From positions 6,027,001-6,091,000 of the forward strand of contig NC_015703.1 in assembly GCF_000218895.1 (NCBI RefSeq): a stretch of DNA of 64,000 nt, in the 5' to 3' direction. The notes under the pieces are model-generated. The model did not search any database. It was not told the origin of the DNA and saw nothing but the letters and a program-made list of their open reading frames with translations. The position numbers and the translations under genes are program-made. The DNA is from Runella slithyformis DSM 19594 (GTDB lineage: Bacteria; Bacteroidota; Bacteroidia; Cytophagales; Spirosomataceae). Each line of letters begins with the position of its first letter. Position 1 is the stretch's first letter. Positions 58,820 through 64,000 of this stretch are shown here, in pieces.

Positions 58820-59431
58820 TTACCGCCAATAATCGTATTGCGCATAACGTGCAGCCTCATCAGCGGTGTCTTTTCCCAAAAGTTTGCTAACCACGTAATA
58901 AGACATGTCTATCCCCGCCGATACCCCGGCCGAAAGAATCACCCGCCCATTGTCTACGTACCGCACTCCTTCCACTACATCAATGCCGGGGGAAATGGCC
59001 CGCAATCCATCCAATGCTTTAAAGTGAGTCGTAGCTTTCAGCCCTTCCAAAAGTCCGGCATTTCCCAAAATCAATGCTCCCGTACACACTGAAAGGACTA
59101 ACTCAACGCGGGAAGCGTGTTTTCTTACCCATTCCAACACCACAGAATTGTACATCTCCCGTCGACTGCCAAACGGCACACCCTCCGCCGAAAAACCGCC
59201 ACCGCCCGGTATCAGTATAATGTCGGGCTTGGGACAGTTGTCCAATAAATAATCCGGCAAAACAGTCAATCCGTTTCGGGCCCTGATCGGGGATTTTTCG
59301 GCCACGGTATAGACATGAAAGGGTTTTTCGGCCAAGGTCCGTAATCCCGTGACGCTGAACACTTCATACGGTCCGGCAAAATCAAGCACTTCCACCTCAT
59401 CAAATAAGAAAATAGCTACGTTGCGGGTCAT
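58820..59431 (-). CDS. DJ-1/PfpI-superfamily protein
   Basis: 203 residues, cytoplasmic, a single DJ-1/PfpI (class I amidotransferase-like) domain. The nucleophile elbow is LSVCTGALIL with Cys116, and the acid residue region is VAIFLFDEVEVLDFAGPYEVF with a Glu/Asp near the N-terminus. This group includes isonitrile hydratases and AraC-type regulators' sensor domains. Here no DNA-binding domain is present. Its upstream region carries ten GTCA units with helical spacing. No operon partner: the transporter upstream ends 149 bp away. Confidence 0.88.
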   Translation of the reverse strand: MTRNVAIFLFDEVEVLDFAGPYEVFSVTGLRTLAEKPFHVYTVAEKSPIRARNGLTVLPDYLLDNCPKPDIILIPGGGGFSAEGVPFGSRREMYNSVVLEWVRKHASRVELVLSVCTGALILGNAGLLEGLKATTHFKALDGLRAISPGIDVVEGVRYVDNGRVILSAGVSAGIDMSYYVVSKLLGKDTADEAARYAQYDYWR

Positions 59432-59460
59432 GGGGAGCGGTTGGGTTTAGTTTAAAATAA

Positions 59461-59568
59461 GTCAGGAATTGGTCATGATGTTGTCATGAAATAGTCGGGG
59501 TTCGTCATTGAACAGTCAGGAGATGGTCAAGAGTTGGTCATTAAGCAGTCATGGTTTGTCATGCAATA
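59461..59568. repeat. Ten GTCA units spaced 10-11 bp apart
   Basis: GTCA begins at 59461, 59472, 59483, (GTCG) 59494, 59504, 59515, 59526, 59537, 59548 and 59558. Spacings are 11, 11, 11, 10, 11, 11, 11, 11 and 10, a mean close to one helical turn. The bases between vary. It fills the gap upstream of the DJ-1/PfpI gene start (59431), which is read to the left. Confidence 0.9.
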
Positions 59569-59579
59569 AATTATTTATC

Positions 59580-60497
59580 TTAACTGACCTTTGCCGCTCT
59601 GTTTGAGGCTCTTCTGCCAAACGTAATCAAAATAACGCCGGTCAATACCACTCCCGAAGCAATCAATGAACGGGTACTGAGTTTTTCGCTGACAATGATC
59701 CGGCCTAAAATCATCGCTACGACCGGATTGACGTAGGCATACGTAGCCGTCAGCGAAGGGGGTGCATGGTGCAGCAACCACACATAGGCCGAGTAGCCGA
59801 TAAACGACCCCATCACGATCAAATACGCAAGGGCCAGATAGGTCTGAGTGGTCATATCGGCCATTTTTGTAAAACCTCCCGGCTCCAGAAACAGGCTCAT
59901 CAGCAACGAAAACACGCCGCCGCCCAACATCTGAATGGCGGTGGTCTGCATTTGGGGCGGCATGTCTAAGTAAGGCGATTGCAGTGAGCCCCATGCCCAC
60001 GTGATGGACCCGACAAAGACCAAAAAGGCCGGAAACAACGGGATTTCCCGTTGCGCCAAACTATCGGCAGGATTCAACAAAATATACATTCCAACCAAGC
60101 CCACGCCTAAACCAACTACCGTAAGCCACGAAGGTTTTTGTTTTCCGAAAAAATAGTAATCCAACCCTACCATCCAGCCGGGGAGGGTGGCTACCAACAA
60201 CGCCACAAGCCCTGTAGGCATAAACCCGATGGCATAGGCCACGGCACAATTGCCCACGCCGCTCAACAGCATCCCTATCCATGCGGCAGAAAGCCATTGA
60301 CGCAGGCTCGGCACGGAGTACCCTCGCAGCAGCGTAAACAAAAAGAAAACAATTCCTCCCAGCAAAAAACGAATGGCATTGGTCAACAACGGAGGCAATA
60401 CTTCAATGGCATAGCGCACTCCCAAAAAGGTAGAACCCCAAACTACATACACGATGACCAGGTTGACCCAAAGCTTAACGGAAGATGATTGTTGCAT
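59580..60497 (-). CDS. EamA/DMT-family transporter
   Basis: 305 residues with ten membrane helices in two EamA halves. The first starts LVIVYVVWGSTFLGVRYAIE, with conserved WG; the second repeats YVNPVVAMILG-type sequence near the C-terminus. Exports a small metabolite (amino acid, nucleoside or drug) by proton exchange in this family. Substrate cannot be told from sequence. Stands alone. Confidence 0.9.
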   Translation of the reverse strand: MQQSSSVKLWVNLVIVYVVWGSTFLGVRYAIEVLPPLLTNAIRFLLGGIVFFLFTLLRGYSVPSLRQWLSAAWIGMLLSGVGNCAVAYAIGFMPTGLVALLVATLPGWMVGLDYYFFGKQKPSWLTVVGLGVGLVGMYILLNPADSLAQREIPLFPAFLVFVGSITWAWGSLQSPYLDMPPQMQTTAIQMLGGGVFSLLMSLFLEPGGFTKMADMTTQTYLALAYLIVMGSFIGYSAYVWLLHHAPPSLTATYAYVNPVVAMILGRIIVSEKLSTRSLIASGVVLTGVILITFGRRASNRAAKVS

Positions 60498-60571
60498 CGC
60501 GTAAAATATTCCTAAAGTGGTGTAGACCGATTAGTATTTGAAAAACGTTAAAAATGACTCTTTTAATGTTT

Positions 60572-61321
60572 TCACTCATTTTTTAACCCGATCACGGCCA
60601 GCATCCGTCCCGTCTGTCCCTTTTCGAGGCGGTACGAGAAATAATCGGCATTGTGCGTTACGGTGGAAAACGGAGAGATTTCAATATGCGCCGAAGGAAT
60701 CCCAAATGCCTTCAACTGATCTTCATTGGCGCGTTTAAGGTCGACCATAAACTTTCCGACCACGGCATCATACCGCTTGTACTTTTCCGAAAACCGGTCC
60801 GCTACTTCCTCTCCCACTTCAAAAGCGCATTCATCAATGCAGGTGCCCACGTAGGCGTAGCAATCGCCGGGCTCGGTGCCGTATTCCCAGTGCATGGCGT
60901 CGAGGGTTTTATAGACCAGTTGCAAAACGGTGCCGCGCCATCCGGCATGGACCGCACCCACTACCCTGCGGCGGGCATCATATAGGAGCACCGGTGTACA
61001 GTCAGCAACGGTCACCCCGAGTACTACCCCCGGAACCTCCGTGATAAAGGCATCAAACCCTTCGGTACGTTCGGGTTGGGTCACGATCCGGATTGCCTCA
61101 CCGTGTACCTGCAGCGAAGACGCCAGGCTGTGTTCAGGCACGCCCAATTTTTCAAAGAACCGCCGGCGGTTCTCCTGTACGTTTTCGGGGGCATCAGCGG
61201 TATTGATTCCCAAATTGAGGGACGCAAAGGGAGCAAAGCTCACACCGCCCTGTCGCTTGCTTTCAGCAGCAATGAGGTTAGAAAAGCGTTGAAAAATAGC
61301 GGGAGAATGAAATAACTGCAT
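60572..61321 (-). CDS. pgeF: Multi-copper polyphenol oxidase/laccase-domain protein (PgeF/YfiH)
   Basis: 249 residues, full family length, cytoplasmic. The metal-site residues His73 (QVHG), Cys108 (ADCTPV) and His125 (HAGWRG) correspond to the YfiH site. Homologs edit peptidoglycan precursors (removing wrongly incorporated serine) or act as adenosine phosphorylase/deaminase. 12 bp downstream of pyrE on the same strand, so probably transcribed with it. Confidence 0.92.
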   Translation of the reverse strand: MQLFHSPAIFQRFSNLIAAESKRQGGVSFAPFASLNLGINTADAPENVQENRRRFFEKLGVPEHSLASSLQVHGEAIRIVTQPERTEGFDAFITEVPGVVLGVTVADCTPVLLYDARRRVVGAVHAGWRGTVLQLVYKTLDAMHWEYGTEPGDCYAYVGTCIDECAFEVGEEVADRFSEKYKRYDAVVGKFMVDLKRANEDQLKAFGIPSAHIEISPFSTVTHNADYFSYRLEKGQTGRMLAVIGLKNE

Positions 61322-61333
61322 TATGAATGATGG

Positions 61334-61990
61334 TTACACACCCCAACTGCCCGGATCTTCACGCCATTTTGTAAGGGTATCCAATTGGCCTGACTCGATA
61401 TAGTCTAACTTTAACGCTTCGGTAAGCATGCAATCGTAATCGCTCAACGTGACCAACGGCACGTCTTTTTGTTTAAAGTTTTCGTCGGCAATGGAAAAAC
61501 CGTACGTGAAGATCGAAATCATTCCCAACACCTCTGCGCCTGCTTCGCGCAGCACATCCACCACTTTGAGCGAGCTTCCGCCGGTAGAGATAAGGTCTTC
61601 GAGTACGACTACTTTCTGGCCTTTGAGCACCCTTCCTTCGATCTGATTGCCCATACCGTGTTTTTTGGGCTCAGGGCGCACGTAGGCATACGGCATGTGC
61701 AACACATCGGCTACGAGAGCCCCCTGCGCAATGCCCGCCGTAGCCACTCCCGCGATCAGTTCAGCCGCCGGAAAATGGCTTTTGATGGCACCTGCCAGCG
61801 AATTTTTTATATAAGTCCGCACTTCAGGGAACGAAAGCGCCAGACGGTTGTCACAATAGATGGGAGAGTTCCAGCCGGAGCTCCACTTAAAAGGCTGCTC
61901 GGGACGAAGTTGAATCGCTTCAATGTTTAACAGATGCGCAGCTATTTGACGGGCTACATCCGGACGATTCGCGGCAACGGTAGTTTGCAT
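61334..61990 (-). CDS. pyrE: Orotate phosphoribosyltransferase
   Basis: 218 residues from ATG 61990; the open frame extends nine codons to ATG 62017. Makes OMP from orotate and PRPP in pyrimidine synthesis. The PRPP-binding motif is VVVLEDLISTGGSS (127-140), and the orotate site region KWSSGWNSPIYCDNR is conserved. It is transcribed together with pgeF. Confidence 0.94.
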   Translation of the reverse strand: MQTTVAANRPDVARQIAAHLLNIEAIQLRPEQPFKWSSGWNSPIYCDNRLALSFPEVRTYIKNSLAGAIKSHFPAAELIAGVATAGIAQGALVADVLHMPYAYVRPEPKKHGMGNQIEGRVLKGQKVVVLEDLISTGGSSLKVVDVLREAGAEVLGMISIFTYGFSIADENFKQKDVPLVTLSDYDCMLTEALKLDYIESGQLDTLTKWREDPGSWGV

Positions 61991-62030
61991 GTACGGTAAA
62001 AAATGTTTATTCCGCAAAACTACGCATAAA

Positions 62031-62063
62031 AAAAGAATGGTGGGAGGCTCCCACCATTCTTTT
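62031..62063. terminator. Terminator after the universal stress protein gene
   Basis: Perfect 16-bp palindromic stem aaaagaatggtgggag / ctcccaccattctttt around one central base, with A run and T run on opposite ends, so it can work both ways. It lies about 27 bp after the stop of the universal stress protein gene. Confidence 0.8.
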
Positions 62064-62090
62064 AACTAATCAAAAAGTAAATTAAACAGG

Positions 62091-62903
62091 CTAATGACTG
62101 ACCAAAACGGCCATTTCGGCATGGTTGACCACATCCTCCGCAATGCTTCCGTAGATAAAATGTTGGAGTCCCTTACGGCCGTGGGTGTACATCATAATAA
62201 TGTCAGCTTCTACTTTTCGGGCGTAGTTCAAAATGCCTTTTTCGATAGGACTCTCTTCCACGATTTCAAAATGATACACAGAATACCCCAGTTCAAAGGC
62301 CCATTTCCCGACTTTCTCGCTCAATGCATCGGCATCAAATATCTTGGTTCCGTTGTCAACGTATACAAAGTGGGGCTTGATGGCTGTTTTATCCAATAAA
62401 GCCGATGATGTTTTTACAAACTCCTCATTTTCAAAATCAACGGCAAAGACCACTTTTGTAAACGCACTTACCGGCGATTTTATGACCAGTACCGGGCAGG
62501 GTGCTTTTCGTACTACATGCTCGGCATTTGAGCCTTTCGTCCATTCTTTCCAGCCGCTCGCGCCCGTTGAGCCCATTACGATCAAATCGGCTTTTTGATG
62601 AGCCACACAATCAGCCAGTGACTCTTCCTGCCGTACTATTGTCAGTTTAAATTTAACCCCCTCATACGCGGGCCTGTCGATCATATCTTTAAGGCGGTCT
62701 TTGGATTCCTGCGTCAAATAGCGGTAGTAATCTTCTTTATCTTCATAAAAATCATTGTCGATCATCGTGTACTCTACCGTAGGAAAAATAAGGCGTTTGA
62801 GCAGGATGACGGTCGAGCCGTGCTTTTTGGCAATACCTACCGCTACCTCAAGGGCATACTCCGAAACGTCACTTAAATCGATGGGAACAAGAATAGTTTT
62901 CAT
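62091..62903 (-). CDS. Tandem universal stress protein (UspA)
   Basis: 270 residues, two Usp domains (1-about 145 and 150-270). The first has a full ATP-binding pattern G-x2-G-x9-G-S: Gly-Ser-Thr-Gly at about 112 then TKGSNAEHV. The second has a shorter variant (THGRKG...YGS). Usp proteins help cells survive growth arrest and stress. Starts with MKTILVPIDLSDVSEYAL. It is single, followed by a terminator. Confidence 0.9.
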   Translation of the reverse strand: MKTILVPIDLSDVSEYALEVAVGIAKKHGSTVILLKRLIFPTVEYTMIDNDFYEDKEDYYRYLTQESKDRLKDMIDRPAYEGVKFKLTIVRQEESLADCVAHQKADLIVMGSTGASGWKEWTKGSNAEHVVRKAPCPVLVIKSPVSAFTKVVFAVDFENEEFVKTSSALLDKTAIKPHFVYVDNGTKIFDADALSEKVGKWAFELGYSVYHFEIVEESPIEKGILNYARKVEADIIMMYTHGRKGLQHFIYGSIAEDVVNHAEMAVLVSH

Positions 62904-63113
62904 TGGTTGAATGGATATGTTGGTTTTCGTTTCAAATTTCCCGCCTTCTCCAATGTTAAAATATGATCATCGGCAGGGAGGTTTGATGATTAATGTCACT
63001 TACCAGGCAATTATTCATTATGGAAGTCGTTAGGGAAATACATTTTGGGGGTTGAATTTCCCCATCACGGCCCCTGCTTATTTTCTCACTTAAAACATCT
63101 TATCAACTATCTT

Positions 63114-64000
63114 ATGGCAAATATTCTTTGGGCAGATGATGAAATAGATCTATTAAAACCGCATATTTTATTTTTAACGGCCAAAGGCTACACCATTACT
63201 CCGGTTAATAGTGGGTCTGACGCGCTCGATAAAGTTGAAAGCGAACGATTTGACGTTGTGTTTCTGGACGAAAACATGCCCGGCCTTTCCGGCTTGGAAA
63301 CCCTGGCCCAGATCAAGCAATTACGGCCCAACCTGCCGGTGGTCATGATCACCAAAAGCGAAGAAGAACGTATTATGGAAGAAGCCATCGGCTCCCGCAT
63401 TGCCGATTACCTCATCAAACCGCTCAACCCCAATCAAATTCTGCTTTCGGTCAAAAAAATCCTGGACAACAAACGGTTGGTCAGCGAAAAGACCAACATC
63501 AGCTACATGCAGGAGTTTCGGCAATTGGCCATGCAATACCAGGACCGCATCGGTCATGCCGAATGGGTAGAACTTTATAAAAAGCTGATATACTGGGAAT
63601 TGGAACTTGAAAATACGCAGGATAAAAGCATGGAGGAGATTCTTTCCAACCAGAAAGAAGAGGCTAACAACAACTTCTGCAAGTTTGTACTGGATAACTA
63701 CGAAGATTGGCTCAACGACCCCAATGCCGACAAGCCGATCCTGTCGCATCAGTTGCTGAAACGTAAGGTGTTTCCGCTCATGAAACAGACGGAGCCGTTG
63801 TTTTTTATCCTAATCGACAACCTCCGCTATGACCAATGGAAAGTGGTAGAGCCATTGCTGAGTGAGTTTTTTACGGTCGAAGAAGAATCCTCTTATTATT
63901 CCATTCTGCCCACCACGACGGGTTTTGCCCGTAATTCGATCTTTGCGGGAATCATGCCGAGCGAGATCGAAAAACAATACCCCAACTGGTGGGTCAATGA
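63114..64000 (+). CDS. porX: T9SS response regulator PorX, 3' end cut off by window
   Basis: 296 residues seen, from ATG 63114. Receiver domain (1-about 125) has Asp9/Glu10, phospho-acceptor Asp52 in FLDENMPG and Lys103-region YLIKPLN. A helical linker (130-215) and the start of a PglZ-type phosphodiesterase domain (FFILIDNLRYDQW, TTTGFARNSIFAG) follow. PorX with PorY controls T9SS genes and binds sigma P and PorL. It ties this region to the T9SS cargo found in the window. A sequence tacattttg about 60 bp upstream may be its -7 box, though the spacing is one base too long. Confidence 0.92.
   Translation, partial: MANILWADDEIDLLKPHILFLTAKGYTITPVNSGSDALDKVESERFDVVFLDENMPGLSGLETLAQIKQLRPNLPVVMITKSEEERIMEEAIGSRIADYLIKPLNPNQILLSVKKILDNKRLVSEKTNISYMQEFRQLAMQYQDRIGHAEWVELYKKLIYWELELENTQDKSMEEILSNQKEEANNNFCKFVLDNYEDWLNDPNADKPILSHQLLKRKVFPLMKQTEPLFFILIDNLRYDQWKVVEPLLSEFFTVEEESSYYSILPTTTGFARNSIFAGIMPSEIEKQYPNWWVN

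Noticed and set aside
1-64000. CRISPR array or restriction-modification system
   Set aside because: No regularly spaced long repeats and no cas, methyltransferase or nuclease genes are visible.

Overview
The window is chromosomal DNA of a Bacteroidota bacterium, most likely a Cytophagales (Runella/Spirosoma-like) species. The evidence is PorX (the type IX secretion regulator), three proteins with C-terminal T9SS sorting domains, TAnnTTTG-type promoter boxes, an ISAon1-like insertion sequence, and a T6SS of the Bacteroidota subtype (T6SSiii: TssN and TssO present, no TssJ/L/M). The species assignment is inference.

Layout. 1-3.9 kb: housekeeping genes (fabI fragment, a small ABC ATPase/membrane pair, sppA). 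3.9-7.0 kb: an IS4-family element and an ISAon1/ISL3-like element on either side of a tRNA-Gly(GCC). 7.6-9.4 kb: a NarL-type two-component system. 9.4-12.9 kb (minus): lysozyme-like protein, membrane Ser/Thr kinase, two envelope proteins. 13.0-23.1 kb (plus): a large Ig-repeat T9SS cargo, a MORN-like protein, a TolB-like propeller lipoprotein, an envelope protein, an OmpA-domain protein and a WG-repeat protein. 23.1-30.0 kb (minus): a VWA/PKD lipoprotein, FHA protein, calcium-binding-repeat protein, second FHA protein, PP2C phosphatase and a caspase-like protease. 30.2-46.4 kb (plus): the T6SS operon clpV, lipase-like effector, tssB, tssC, hcp, putative metallo-effector, vgrG, unknown gene, tssE, tssF, tssG, tssN, tssK, PAAR and two TssO-like genes. 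46.4-62.9 kb (minus): ordinary and accessory genes, including a PDZ/hydrolase gene broken at an 11-G tract and two tandem GH-like T9SS cargo paralogs. 63.1 kb to the end: porX, truncated by the window.

Main observation. The same 16-bp palindrome, TACGTCAAATGACGTA, occurs exactly three times: before the response-regulator gene, in the 13-kb divergent region and in the 30-kb divergent region. In all three the palindrome centre lies exactly 31.5 bp before a TAnnTTTG-like box in the plus direction. Mirror-image boxes exist on the minus side of the two divergent copies. This predicts one regulator, probably the NarL-type response regulator encoded here, controlling about 37 kb: the T6SS together with a kinase/phosphatase/FHA signalling module, a caspase, calcium-binding proteins and a T9SS-exported surface protein. 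I know of no described system with this combination. I infer that it is a post-translationally gated, Bacteroidota-type T6SS with an extended envelope and signalling module.
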